A stretch of 64,000 nucleotides of DNA from Fragilariopsis cylindrus CCMP1102 (lineage: Eukaryota; Bacillariophyta; Bacillariophyceae; Bacillariales; Bacillariaceae), in the NCBI GenBank assembly GCA_900095095.1, contig FMBT01000409.1, forward strand, positions 1 through 64,000, written 5' to 3'. How positions within the stretch are numbered: the stretch's first letter is position 1; every line of letters begins with the position of its first letter. This document shows positions 9,366 through 20,883 of this stretch, piece by piece. The notes below the pieces were generated by a model that searched no databases, had not been told where the DNA came from, and saw only the letters and a program-made list of their open reading frames with translations. A program made the translations under genes and the position numbers.

Positions 9366-11307
9366 TTATGTTGTTGTCGCTGCTTTTTTATTCACGTTTG
9401 CATGTCCCCAGCATGATTCTCTTTTTTCATTGCCATTGCTACTATCTTCATCTTCATGTTTCTTATGTTTTTGAAATATATCATCTAAGACTTCGGAGGA
9501 TGTTTTGGTATCATATAAATCTAATTCAATTAATTTATGACTTGGATATTGTTTGACATAGTCACGTATATGATTTACATGGGAACACCACCATCGACCT
9601 AATTGTATCTCATTTACAGGTTCTGGTTCGGATGGTTTTAATATCGGATATAATAATGTTGGTTCATCATCTATATTCTTTTCTGATCTTGATGATTTTG
9701 AATTCTTTTGATTCTTTTTTTTCATCTTCGCTGCTCTTTTAGCAGCATTTTTGGCATCTTTTATTATCTTCAATCTATATAATTCAGGATTTTGTTTCTT
9801 ATATTGTTGAATAAATTCTTCTTTGGATGATTTTGATAAGAAAGAAAATTCTTTGGCATTGCTATGCCAATTTCTGACTTTTTGAACATCTATCTGTTGT
9901 TGTTTTGTTAAGACTAAACCTGGCATAGTAAATTTTGACATTCGTTCTTTGATACCGGGCCAATGATTAATACTATTGAACCAATCCTTTAATGGACGAA
10001 AAATTAAGACAAAGGTCGAATTTGGTTGTTCTTCATGTAATTCATCTAATAATTTAATTTGTGGATACCATCCTTCGACACGATTGGTATCCATTTGACA
10101 ATGTACATCAATTGATTTGTTGACACGTTCTTTATTATAATCTAATAATTTGAATAATGTTCCATTAGTTCCAGAATGCATCTTTTTCGCACGTCGAAAT
10201 AATTCCACACCTTCATGGATATCCCCTTTTTGGGGTCCAGTATTTTGTGTTCTAATATAATGTTGATTCTTGCCGAAATATTTATTACCCACCTTATCAT
10301 GTGTCGCATAATATCCAGCACAATCAAAATAATCTGCTAGTGTCGTGGTTCCCATTTTGGGCATACCCACATTCAATACAGGAAATAGATTTGCATTTGC
10401 ATTTGGGTGTTGTGGTGGTGGTTGTACAAATTTCAATTTCCTATATTCATTAGCAAGTTGACGTGTCGCATCCTTATTTGGAATTAAACATTGTGGAATT
10501 GTTTCAGTTATTGATAATGAAAAATTCCTTTGAATATAGTTATCCACCGCTAAATATTCTCTTTCCTTTTCTGTATTATGTAAGACATTTTGTAATATTT
10601 CCAGACTTGTTAATAATACTTGATGTTTATCATCTGGACTACTTCCATTACTTCCTCTTTGAGCACCAGTGTTAGCGAAGGATGGACGTAATGCATTTGG
10701 TATATGAATTGTATTTGTGGTATGATTCCATAATTCATAAAGAAGGAGTTTATTAACACTATCATCCTCCTCTTTGTTGTCGTCTTTTTCCCTTCTTCTT
10801 TTTCTTCCTTTTCTGTTCTTGTTTTTGTTATTATTTTCTTCTTCTATTCTAAATTCTTCATCTTCCTCTTCCTCTAGTACATCATCGCCATCGCCATTGT
10901 TATCGCTATTGTTATCGCCATTGTTATCTGTCGTCGTTGATGTCGTTGAACGTTGTTGTTGTTGTATATAAAATTTTCTTTCGCTAACTCTACACCAATT
11001 GCATTATTATTTAGAACAACAGTAGCAGCACTGTCACGATCATTTTAAAGTTTGTTGCTTTCGATAATGATGATAATAAATAAATATTTTGAATTATTGC
11101 TAATACTAAAAGAAAAAGAAGAATATAATTTCTTCTTAATAGTCCTACTACTATTACTGTAATAGTAGTAAGCATACTACTACTACTACCGGTAGTAGAA
11201 CTAGTATTGATCCTCTTCTTCTTCTTCTTGCCCTTATTAGTATTATTATTTGTCGTCATCACCGCCGCCGCCATTATTGGTATTGTTGTTGTCCTACTAT
11301 CTTTCAT
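9366..11307 (-). CDS. Type II membrane (Golgi-type) sulfotransferase, two single-base frame breaks near the N-terminus
   Basis: The catalytic part (10547-9366) has the PAPS 5'-phosphosulfate loop GMPKMGTTTL and the 3'-phosphate motif FVLIFRPLKDWFNS, the two signatures of sulfotransferases. The open frame continues upstream without any Met through a D/E/N/K-rich stem to about 10980. A second frame supplies the N-terminus: ATG 11307, a basic cytosolic stretch KGKKKKKR, then the anchor NYILLFLLVLAIIQNIYLL. This is the usual layout of Golgi carbohydrate or protein sulfotransferases. The pieces join if single bases are restored near the A run at 11043-11046 (giving NFKNDRDSAATVV) and near 10971-10978. 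Ordinary introns do not explain the joins. The enzyme would transfer sulfate from PAPS to a glycan or protein in the secretory pathway; acceptor unknown. Stop TAA is at 9368-9366. Confidence 0.8.
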
Positions 11308-12134
11308 TTTTTTTATACTAGTATTGGAATAGACAGATAGGACAGTACAGTAGTACACACTCACTCACTCACTCACTCGTTTTGATTTGATTTGATTTGG
11401 TTTGCTTTGTTTTTACAGTATTGAATATGCCATTGCTTGTCGTGAGAATTGCATTTGCTCTACCACCGCTAAGCAACTAAAAAAATGCATTTGCTGTATT
11501 TTCTTTCCGTTGGTCTTTGTTTTGTTTGCCTACTACTACACCTTGACTTGGCGCACCTTTCTTCCACTTGCTTACTTTCCATTCAAAGCAAACACCGACC
11601 ACGACTGCAAACGATATATAAATTAGTAAAAAATATAAAATTGATTTGGGGGATTAATTATTGTTCACAATCATCCCCGCCCCAAAATTAAAGACTAACT
11701 AACTGAGCTCACTTCGAAATCTTTTTTTCAGTTTGCTTCGTCGGAATTTCTTCATATCCGCTTCTTGCTTCACTTCGAAAAATCATTTTTTTTTCTTTTC
11801 CATTTGTCGTCATTTTCTTTTCACTGTTTTAGATAGTAGTAGAAGCGACGAGGACGACAGCGGCGGTGGCGGCGGACGGCGACAGTAACACTAACATGAC
11901 ATGATAGCAATGATGACATGATAGCAATGATGACATGATCCCTTTATATCATATCATATTATCCCTCCCTGTTCCCTCATTATTTACACGGGACGGAGGA
12001 TGAAAACTGTCGTCGTCGAAAAAAACAGCAAAATCTGCTTACTACTACTACTACTACTACTACCTACCGCCAATAATTATTTGTCGTTGTTACGATTTCA
12101 CATTACATACGTTTATTTTTGATTGATGTTGTTA
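11308..12134. other. Intergenic spacer, simple repeats only
   Basis: It contains (ACTC)n near 11360-11377, (GATTT)n near 11383-11398, repeated ATGACATGATAGCA near 11895-11938, and (CTA)n near 12040-12062. Small ORFs at 11402-11691 show no protein-like features. It probably holds the promoter of the sulfotransferase gene. Confidence 0.55.
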
Positions 12135-12725
12135 GTTACACAAGAGACGGAATTATTCGCATCATTAATTGTAGAAGAAAATAATATTGCATACGGTATG
12201 AATAAAAGAAAATGGTGAATAGACATTCGATGATGTTGTTGTTGATGCTGTTGCTGCTGCTGCTGCTTCTTTAAAAAAGCATACTACGCACATGATTTCA
12301 TTTGTGACAATGAAGGATGGATATCAAATACGTATCGGTGAACGTGGTAATCGTATTTCTAGTGGACAAACGACAAACGGATTGCAAATAGCACGTGTAT
12401 TTTCAAGAAAACTCTAAAAGATATTTTATTAGACGAGGGCAACGAACGTTCAGCATTTTAAATGAAAATTCACAAGAAAAAGTCCAAAACTGCATTATAG
12501 TCAGATTTGATGTAAGAAAGTTCTGCAACAGTGGATTATGGTCGCACATCGTCTAAGTACGGTTGTTAATGCTGATTCGATTTGTGTTTATTGATCAAGG
12601 TCAAGTATTAGATCGAGCAGGGTCGTCATGCTGAATTAGTGAAGAATACTAAATGGTATATACGGATCAATGGTGTATCAACACAACTTGCAAAGAATGC
12701 TGATTTTCTTAATCAAGACGAATAA
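12135..12725 (+). pseudogene. Decayed ABC transporter nucleotide-binding domain (ABCB/TAP-like)
   Basis: Translating across frames gives, in correct order, the landmarks of an ABC exporter ATPase domain. First a Q-loop region VTQETELFASLIVEEN-NIAYGM, then MKDGYQIRIGERGNRIS. Next a damaged signature (ISSGQTT in place of LSGGQ), IARVFSRK, a damaged Walker B/D-loop (LLDEGNERS), and an H-loop MVAHRLSTVVNADSI. Last comes IDQGQVLDR...GRHAELVKNTKW, ending at TAA 12723-12725. Several frameshifts and stops intervene (for example near 12310, 12415, 12460 and 12590). The Walker A part is absent from the alignable stretch. Unlike the genes with one or two indels, this copy has lost key residues, so it is truly dead. 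It is a 3' fragment of a full-length or half transporter. Confidence 0.88.
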
Positions 12726-13347
12726 CGAGCGACGACAAAGATCAACACCAACCACAACAGAAAAATGCATCATCAAAATCAGCAGCTGATAGCATCAATG
12801 TGTTGTTGGCCGATTGATACATACTTTTTGGTTTAATGGTACGCGTGTGCATGGTAACTATTCACCGGTAGACTACTAACCGAATAACGATGATGTACAG
12901 TACGTTTTTTTTGTTGCGACTGCATCTTGATACTGGGGACCTACTGTACTGTACTAAAAATGATTCTTCCCCCTGCACGTTACACGCAGACTTTTCTTGT
13001 TCAAATTGATTGATTCGATCTTCATTCATTTTTTTGTTCTCGCATACGTGACTGTACAGTATTTTTTTTTTATAAATACCTTTCCAATAAGTAATTATAC
13101 TAAGATTTGTTTTCTGAAAAAAGTGAGTTTTGTCTCTAGTACAGAAGTACGACCTGCTGCTATGTTTTACTACACTAGACATGTTTGAAATTAGAGATAA
13201 TATTCAATTCAAACGATCGTGAAGCAAAATCTAGAATTCCAATTTCGTTAGTGAGTGAGAATAAACTTAAATAGAAGTAAAGGTTCAGGAATGTGAAGAT
13301 GATAATAATAATAGTATTGTTTTATTTAATTTTTTATATGTATATAT

Positions 13348-13379
<32 letters not shown>

Positions 13380-13656
13380 TTGATGTTATGATATTATAAT
13401 GCGTGAAGCGGCCCATGAAGTGTGTAATGTAAATGCAGGAGTTGAAGTGATAACTCTTTTTTGTTTCGTTAGTTCTCTTTCTTAATATTATTGATTTGGA
13501 TGTTTAATGTAATTGTTCGTTTCTATTGTTATTATCATCTGTTTTTGTGTTGTCATGGTATGTGTATGGTACTGCCGCCACGATGTTTCCGTGTAAGTGT
13601 TGTCGTATACGTCGTCGTTGATTGTTTATTAGTTGACAATGTAAATTAAGATTAAA
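12726..13656. other. Intergenic spacer with (AT)n microsatellite
   Basis: It lies between the ABC pseudogene and the convergent secreted-protein gene. It contains a (TA)n run at about 13351-13377. Short ORFs at 12862-13188 on both strands look like chance. No RNA gene seen. Confidence 0.55.
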
Positions 13657-14769
13657 TTAAATTGCTTTTGGACCTAATGGTAAGCGTTGATTGCATGTAA
13701 AGAAGATCTTCTGTACGATAACACCTGTATCGAGATCGACTGTCTGAAGATCACGATTATTTTCTTCTTCTTCTTGTTCATCTTCTTGAGATAGATCACG
13801 ATTGTTGTTTTTATTTACAGTTGGTTCATCTGTTAGTGTTGGACTTGCAGTTGGAGTTTCAGTGGTTGAAGCTGATGGGAAAAAACTACGTTGTGCAACA
13901 GTAATTAAATCAAAGTTACATTTAATACCTTGGTATCGTCCTGTACCACCAAAACCAAATCCTGGAAATGATGGTGGTAATGCAGCACGGAACCCTGGTG
14001 AAAAGACATTACCATTGGGTACAAGGCCCACCGGACGGTCATCTGAGGCTTGATTTTGTAGTTTACGTCTACCATCATCAAGTCCTCCTTCTGGATCTAA
14101 AATTCCATTGTTTTGGGTATTCACAAGAATACCTCTACCATTATCATCTTGAATTGGTGAAAAATTAAATCTTCCTCCAGCATAGATATTAATACAATCT
14201 GTTGGGCTACCCAAGCACAAATCATAAAAACAACTATGAGAGATGATTCCAGTTATTGTTTTACCATTGGTTGTAGTACATTTACCACCAAGTGTAAAAT
14301 CCTCATCAATAGCTGGTGTAGTCTTTGGTTGTAATGCTATTTGAGGTACGTCAGTACCAGAAGAAAATAATTCTGTTGGTACTAATTCAACACTTGATGA
14401 TCGGTATACACCACCATAAGTAATAATATATGATCCCTGGAGTGTTTCACTTCGTTGAAGATTTGGTGGTACAATAGATGTAATATCTTTAGGTGAAGTA
14501 ATTACAGTGAAAGCACGTGTAAAGACATCTTCGTCGGTCCACTCTAGCGAATCCCATAGAGATCGCTTACGGCGGGCTGGAAGCGGTTCAAGCTGGCGTT
14601 CGGAATCAGGTCTGCGATGCAATTTTCTTACGCTTTTACCGAAGGCACTGGCACTTGCGGTGTCACTTGCGGTGTCAGTAGTAGTGGCAGTTGCAGTGGC
14701 AGTGGCAGTGGCAGTGACTGCTGTCGTTGCCAAAACAAAAAGAAAAGCGATTTTAATAGAGATCATCAT
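13657..14769 (-). CDS. Secreted protein of unknown function with P/T linker
   Basis: A 370-residue intronless ORF, ATG 14769. The N-terminus IKIAFLFVLATTAVTATA is a clear signal peptide. It is followed by a TA/TD low-complexity stretch containing SASAFG, which resembles the ASAF plastid-import motif of diatoms but lies ~40 residues in. A dibasic region (LPARRKRSLWDSLEW) looks like a processing site. The body has paired cysteines (CTTTNGKT, HSCFYDLCLGSPTDC, IKCNFD, FFTCN) consistent with an extracellular or lumenal disulfide-bonded domain. An S/T/P segment (TETPTASPTLTDEPT) and an acidic stretch precede the C-terminal YNVx-like strand. I do not recognise the fold. The 5' UTR begins with a (GTTT)n run at 14771-14807 (plus strand). 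Confidence 0.75.
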   Translation of the reverse strand: MMISIKIAFLFVLATTAVTATATATATATTTDTASDTASASAFGKSVRKLHRRPDSERQLEPLPARRKRSLWDSLEWTDEDVFTRAFTVITSPKDITSIVPPNLQRSETLQGSYIITYGGVYRSSSVELVPTELFSSGTDVPQIALQPKTTPAIDEDFTLGGKCTTTNGKTITGIISHSCFYDLCLGSPTDCINIYAGGRFNFSPIQDDNGRGILVNTQNNGILDPEGGLDDGRRKLQNQASDDRPVGLVPNGNVFSPGFRAALPPSFPGFGFGGTGRYQGIKCNFDLITVAQRSFFPSASTTETPTASPTLTDEPTVNKNNNRDLSQEDEQEEEENNRDLQTVDLDTGVIVQKIFFTCNQRLPLGPKAI

Positions 14770-14998
14770 TGTTTGTTTGTTTGTTTGTTTGTTTGTTTGT
14801 TTGTTTGTATAACGTAGTATTAGTTGAATTCCAGAAAACTTTCAACTTTTTTTTGTGAGACTCTCAATTTTTGATGCAACAATGCGTGAAGCAGGACTCG
14901 TAATGATACTAGTAGATGGGCAACTACTATCACTAGCTAGTAGCTAGTAGATATAGATTTCTGAGAAGAGAAAAGAAAAGAAATTTTTTTTTAATGCA

Positions 14999-15348
14999 AG
15001 AAGAAAAAAAACGAACGAACGAACCTCTTGGGCCTAAAAAAAATGTATGCGCGAATTTGATTTGAAATTTCTGATGCGCGTGATTGTAAAAACTAAAACT
15101 TGTTTCTCTTAGTATAAGTGTTTATTTTCGCATTGTAATTAAGCATTTGTGTTGTACCTGTGGAGAATATGTTTATTAGATATAAGTTAAATGTTAATAA
15201 TTTAGTTAATTGAAGAAAAAAAACGAACCTCTTGGGCTTGTACAAATACATACATGAATTTGATGTGTAATTTCGGATGCTCGTTATTGGAAAAACTAAA
15301 ACTTATTACTGCCTCTAGTATAAGTGTTTATTTTCGCATTGTAATTAC
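14999..15348. repeat. Diverged direct repeat pair (~150 bp and ~140 bp)
   Basis: Copy A (14999-~15151) and copy B (15211-15348) share GAAGAAAAAAAACGAAC, CCTCTTGGGC, AAAAACTAAAACTT and the strong block AGTATAAGTGTTTATTTTCG, then CATTGTAATTA. They are separated by unrelated sequence and differ by many substitutions, so they are old. Confidence 0.8.
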
Positions 15349-15349
15349 G

Positions 15350-15555
15350 TACTTCCTCGAGCTTAACGCGAAATTCGTACGCGCTATTTTGAGGAATTTT
15401 CGCGCGATAAAATCTTTTTGAGAACCCTCGCGAAAAAAATGAGATTTTGAAAGTTTTCGACTTACTGACTCAAGCACACGCACTCTCCACGATTTTATCG
15501 CTTGAAAATTCCTTCGAATGATAAGCGCTTGTGAATTTTGCGTTAGCTGTGGAAA
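15350..15555. repeat. Imperfect foldback (inverted-repeat) element
   Basis: The inner arms 15392-15414 and 15491-15513 pair over 23 bp with two mismatches (AGGAATTTTC..GCGATAAAATC). The pairing continues outward with indels to TACTTCCTC at 15350 and GGAAAGTA at ~15555. The terminal TACTTCCTC equals the start of the near-perfect hairpin at 8503, suggesting an older relative of the same element family. Confidence 0.7.
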
Positions 15556-16039
15556 GTATGTGTGTAATGTGGGTAGTTAATTGTTATATATAGTTATGAT
15601 GTACAGTATGTAGTGAATTAATAAATATCATGTACTGTACTACACTACTAGTAGTAATTAACTGTGAATTAGTGAATCAAATAAATTTTTGGCAGTACAG
15701 TAGTTCGAGTTTCAGCTCTCAGTACCACTGGCAGTACCGGTACTAAGTACAGTAGTAAGTACTGGTGCGTTTACGTACTGTAGGAGGATGAAGGAATTGA
15801 AGGGAGGAGGGACGTGTGCAGAAGGAGAGGGAAAGAGGGGATGTATTTTTTTTCTTCTCAAAAACCATATTATCTTGAGTGAGTCAGTCGAGTCGAGTCA
15901 GTCGAGTCGTGGAAAGAAACAAACTCAAGAATGTAGCTTACTACTCTCTAACGTTACAAATACTTCAAAGCACTGTGTACGCGCTGTATGTACTAAGTCA
16001 GTTGAAAGCAATAAACACTCAAACAATAAAACAAAAAGA

Positions 16040-17080
16040 ATGAAGAAGACGAAGACATCATCATCATCATCTACTAATCCCACGACCATGACCATGACCA
16101 TGACACTATTAACAGTACTACTAGTAGTAGGAGTAGTAGGAGTATTCCTATCAGGGATTCATGCAGAAGCCTCTATCGCTACCGCTACCGCAACTGCAAC
16201 TCGAGAAGAGGGGGATTATACTGCTGCCATTGTTGACGACAGTAATAACAACAGTAGTAACAATGACTCTGCCGGTATTGGTATGTCTAACTTTTTCTCT
16301 CCACTTATGATTGCGTCGTCATCACGTGATCATGATCGCGCTGATTCTGATGCTGATGCTGACGCTCTCGATGCTACTGCTACTGATACGTCTACTGATA
16401 CTACTACGTCTACGTCTAACATGCTACGAGGAGGAGGAGGGAAAGGAGAATTCGAATTCAAATCCAAATCCAAATTCAACTTACCACCAATACCACCATT
16501 TCATCCACATCATTCTGGTACTGTACATTATTCCTCCATTCAAAATGCTGATAATGGTGCAGTAACGTATAGAAGAGAAATTAATGCACCATGTGATTAT
16601 GGTATGTTAGTATTTACTGTTGGATATGCGGCACAAGAATTACCATACGAGTATGATTTATACGAGGAAGCCTATTTATGGTCCGATAATGGTGGATTAT
16701 GTATCTTATATCCCTCCTATAATGGTTATCAAACATCCACTACACCATTTTGGAAATTAGGTCTTGATCCGGATACCGTAACTTTTACAAATTTAATTAT
16801 AAATCCATCCTCAATGCATCATATATCATCGCGTGATATTATTGGTGGAGGAAGAATTGGAGCAAATGATGATAATAATAATGATAATGATAATAAAATT
16901 ATTGGTGATTATATCATTATGTCACATCATAATTTCTATAATATTAATTATTATAAACAATTAAAATCATATATTAATAGTTTGAATACGTCGTCGTCGA
17001 CATTTAGTAGTATTAGTATTGATAATAATAATATTGATATTAATATTAATACAACAATGATTACGGCTACTATGGAGTAA
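16040..17080 (+). CDS. Secreted protein of unknown function
   Basis: I chose ATG 16040, not the in-frame ATG at 15788, because only the later start puts a signal peptide at the N-terminus. It has a basic MKKTK start, a short S/T stretch, then LLTVLLVVGVVGVFLSGIHA. The 346-residue product has D/A/T-rich low complexity to about residue 130. A conserved-looking domain follows: NLPPIPPFHPHHSGTVHY, REINAPCDYGMLVFTVGY, YDLYEEAYLWSDNGGLC and LDPDTVTFTNLIINP. The tail is an N/D/I-rich repeat stretch. Stop TAA 17078-17080. No family recognised. It is divergent from the secreted-protein gene at 13657-14769; shared regulation is possible but not shown. Confidence 0.7.
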   Translation: MKKTKTSSSSSTNPTTMTMTMTLLTVLLVVGVVGVFLSGIHAEASIATATATATREEGDYTAAIVDDSNNNSSNNDSAGIGMSNFFSPLMIASSSRDHDRADSDADADALDATATDTSTDTTTSTSNMLRGGGGKGEFEFKSKSKFNLPPIPPFHPHHSGTVHYSSIQNADNGAVTYRREINAPCDYGMLVFTVGYAAQELPYEYDLYEEAYLWSDNGGLCILYPSYNGYQTSTTPFWKLGLDPDTVTFTNLIINPSSMHHISSRDIIGGGRIGANDDNNNDNDNKIIGDYIIMSHHNFYNINYYKQLKSYINSLNTSSSTFSSISIDNNNIDININTTMITATME

Positions 17081-20000
17081 CGAAATCGTAATTGAATTGA
17101 GGAATGTGGAAGGGCATTATGAAGAATACGTATACGAATACGAGTACCGATACGAATACGAATACGAATACGATATTAAATAAGTAAACATAAATCAATT
17201 ACGTGTCACATCACATGCACAGTAGATCATAATATAAATTAAAGGTAACAGAAACGAAAACGAAAAAGAAACCGAAAGTAAAGTGAACAAAGTAAATAAA
17301 GAAAAACAAGACAAAGAAAACTTTCTTCAGAATACTACCGTAGCTAAAACTGAACAAATACGGTACGGTACATCGTTCCAATATCAAAGCGCCTGCCATA
17401 CTGTAAGTCGCAATTTACAATTGACTTATTATTAGTAGCAGTAGCAGTAGCAGTAGCAGTAGCAGCATCAGCCGTATCAAGAATACTTGACCCGTCTGTC
17501 GTATCGTATCTGACACAAACTCCCCGTCCCAGCTTGATTATAATTCTCAGAATGTAGTACTCAGCCAGTATTAGGATTAATAAGACTATACAAACGTAGA
17601 TACAGGACGCTATTGACTAGTAGCGTTTTGGAGTCCATTCCAGAGTATGAATGAATCTTAGCAAGGATTGCAGAAACACACAAAAAGGTGTGCTGTAAGC
17701 GCCATATTTCTAATCGCTGTTGATTTCTGGATAAGTCAGCACCCAATGATGAGACAGCGATGTGGCTATGTCCCCATGCAAAGAAGAGATGAAATACATG
17801 TAGACCGACCCAGAAGAGGTGCATAATTTTTCCATATTCTACTTCGTTATCTTGTTCTGGATGAATTTGGCCATTGTTGAGATGGAAACTAGCCTCTTCT
17901 TCTTCACTAGATCCGCAAATCTAGCTAACATCCCACCAATGAGTGACTCTGCTAGGGAGTACGCCCTTCTTACTTTCTTTGGAACAATCATGTTGGAAAA
18001 AATTATGTGTCATCAATTGAATCCATGCAGAAACATGTTAGTTGAAAGACGCAAGAGTCTTGGGTTGAGGATCGCAGTAGATCCTTGCTAACTCAGAAAC
18101 ATCCATCTCTCCTTCTTTGTCTTTATGAGGTCCCTAGGGCTTTATTATAAGCTATGAACATATTTGCAGATCCCATCAATGGCACTAGGCTGCTCCATGC
18201 TCTATCCACAGTCCTATACTGCTTCTTAACAATGGTATCACACAGTCTTCTAATTGTTTCTCTTTCTTTTCTGGCTCAATCTCAAAGTTTGGATCAGGCA
18301 CATAAAGATGTTTACGCATTACCAGGAGGTACAATAGCAAAGCAGAATAAATTCATAGAATATTTGACATACTATCTCTAGCCAGTTACCTGCAAAGAAG
18401 AACTGAAAGTGAAAAAACAGTACTTGCCAGCTGCTAGTTGTGCAATTTCGTGTCAATGAGATACTGTCTACAAAGCAGCACTCAGGCCCTGCCAAACTTC
18501 TGAGAAGACATTGTTTAGAATTTTCCAGAAAGCCATCCTTGATTGCTGCCATCTTTGCATGGTTCATAAGGCACTGGGTAGTATCTTTCAGCAAAAAGCT
18601 TGCCTCAATACAGCCTTAGAAAAAAAAGGAAAAAAAGGAGAAATCAGTTTCATCTGTTGCAAGCGCTTAACTGGAGTTGTAAGGGCATCTTTTCATCTGG
18701 TATACACGTTGCAATAAGCACTGTCTTTTTTCTGGGGACTTTCTTCAGGTCACTTTCTGCTGCAGCTCCTTCCCCTGCGAGTGACGTGACATGCAACGCA
18801 TTAAATTAAACAATTTCGGTGGTTGAGTAGGTATGACTCATGACTCATCACACATATTTTGAGTCAACTCAATTCTACTAACTTACTTATCGTCTTGATT
18901 ATCCTTAGACACTGCCAAGTATTTGTCAACTGTCCAATATCAAGGTGGCATTGTATTTGCTACTGCCATGTTAGATGAAGTGCCCATATATTCCTTAGTC
19001 TCTAAAGCCTTCTGGCAGCTCACATAATAAGCTCAACCATAGCATACCCCCAAAAACAGCCTAAAATGGCTATTTTGGGGGGGATAACAAGGATTGGTGC
19101 AATAAGGTATCTGGGGGTGCAACAAAACACCTAGGAACTTTTCTACAAAAAGACTACTCACAAGAAATATATATGTCCCATCTTTGGAGATGGAAAGCTT
19201 GAGTCCTGGAAAAGACAAGATACACATATTACTAGCCTACACCGAGTATTGAACCAAAGTCCTTATATACAGATAACCTACAAGATCCCCATCAAACAGA
19301 GGCCATAACTATTCTTTAGTCAAATTAAAAATGACACTATATTCATGGCAATTGAGTACTGGTATCTACTCCATCAGTCACCTTCACTGTATTACAAAGC
19401 CACATATCAATTCCCTTGTCTTAAGTTGAGTATACTCCTCACATTGATATTTTGTAAACATTCTGGACATTTCTTGCATCAACAATCCCTACCACTTGGT
19501 GATACTATCATTGATTGGGGTTGTTGATGACTTCTTGCTGGTTGGCTGTTCTTTAATCTTTCTAAAGCAACTTGTTGATAAAAAAGAGCTTGAGCAGTAA
19601 TAGTAATATGAAACTGGTGTTCAATTAGTACAGGTATATAAAACCTCCACCGTTCCATGAGCACTGGGTGGTGATTGAAATAGTTGGTTGAAAGCATCAG
19701 ATCAAGAGCTTCTTTCTTCACTGGATGGAAGTTGAATCAAGATTCTTAGTAGCACTTGGTGGTGGAGCACCTACTCCTCTCTTTCTCATTTCCTCCGGCC
19801 CCCTGTTGAAGTAGAGAGTGAATCAGATTTGTAATGCAATTTCTTAATTCCATTTCTTTCCGTTCCGGATCGGATGGCACTTACTTGTTGTAAAAAGAGC
19901 AAACATAAATTTTTGTAAGCATTGTTGTGTTGCAATTGATATTGAAGTAGTTTTGGTTGCCAACCATGAAGATGAGATTCAGTTGCTATGTCATACTTAG

Positions 20001-20782
20001 TTTCTGCCCCATTTCCTTTATCAATCTCACGGCACCACATTGGTCCATTTGACAAGTACAGTACCAACCATGTTTAACTTCCACTCTTTCCCTCTCCTAC
20101 TTGGCACATAACATCAATCATATAAAGCAGAGTTATGCTTGAAAGGATTAAGCATAAAATCATACAATGATACCATCTCTTGAGTTTAGTAACAGTTGAT
20201 TATCTTATTTGACAACCACCATAAAAACTACTATAGCAAACAACTTGGCTTTGCTTTAAAATTACCGAACCGCAATAGCCACCGCCTGATACAACGTTTC
20301 ATTATTTATTTGTTGCCGTAACATTAATTAATTCAAAATCAATATATTCTGTAGGTCCTCATTTCTTCATTCTTCGCCTCGCTTGGTACATACCGGAAAT
20401 ATAAAAGAGACGCTTTTTTAGTCGGATGAACTTACACTTTGCAGTAGTAAAACAAAGCGCGGAAGTACCGGTACTGTAGTAGTTCTCAACACAAGCAACA
20501 ACAACACAAAACAGAACAGAACAAGGAACTTAATTCTCTCTTGCTTTCGCAATCCACATCATTCCGACAAGATAAAGATCAACAAGCAATGGTTACGGGA
20601 AAAAACAATCTCTCACTCTCTCTCACTCTCTCTCGAAAACAACAACAATAATAATAATAAGATATTTTGTGGTACTTACTTACCCTTGTATTCAAGTAAG
20701 TGCTATCTTAAAATCATAAAATCATAATAAATCATACATAGATAATACTAGCTAACTAAGCTAGCAGAAACAAACAGAAACA
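17081..20782. other. Long gene-poor region, probably decayed repeats
   Basis: No intact gene found in 3.7 kb. It starts with (CGAATA)n near 17130-17170 and (GTAGCA)n near 17437-17465. Between ~17560 and ~20070 the composition changes: trinucleotide tracts are scarce, and many ORFs of 60-95 codons occur on both strands, such as minus 17561-17824, 18319-18594, 19479-19721 and 19786-20067. This is what an old, mutated mobile element looks like, but no transposase, integrase, RT or LTR could be read. The last ~300 bp (20480-20782) is CA- and CT-repeat rich and is the likely promoter of the next gene. Confidence 0.45.
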
Positions 20783-20849
20783 ATGGATGAAGAACAGGGT
20801 ACAATAACAACAAGTAGTAGTAATGCCGATCGTCAGTCCTTGATGAATG

Positions 20850-20883
<34 letters not shown>

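Larger units (their letters stand above)
14770..16039. other. Divergent spacer carrying direct repeats and a foldback element
   Basis: This lies between two divergent secreted-protein genes. It contains the direct repeat pair at 14999-15151 / 15211-15348 and the imperfect inverted repeat at 15350-15555. No gene is supported here. The in-frame extension of the next ORF back to 15788 lacks a signal peptide, so it is treated as 5' UTR. Confidence 0.6.

Noticed and set aside
15788-16039. N-terminal extension of the secreted protein from ATG 15788
   Set aside because: It would bury the signal peptide in the middle of the protein; ATG 16040 gives a normal secreted start.
17560-20070. Copia-like retrotransposon
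   Set aside because: I looked for RT, integrase and protease motifs and LTRs on both strands and could not read any; left as an unassigned decayed region.
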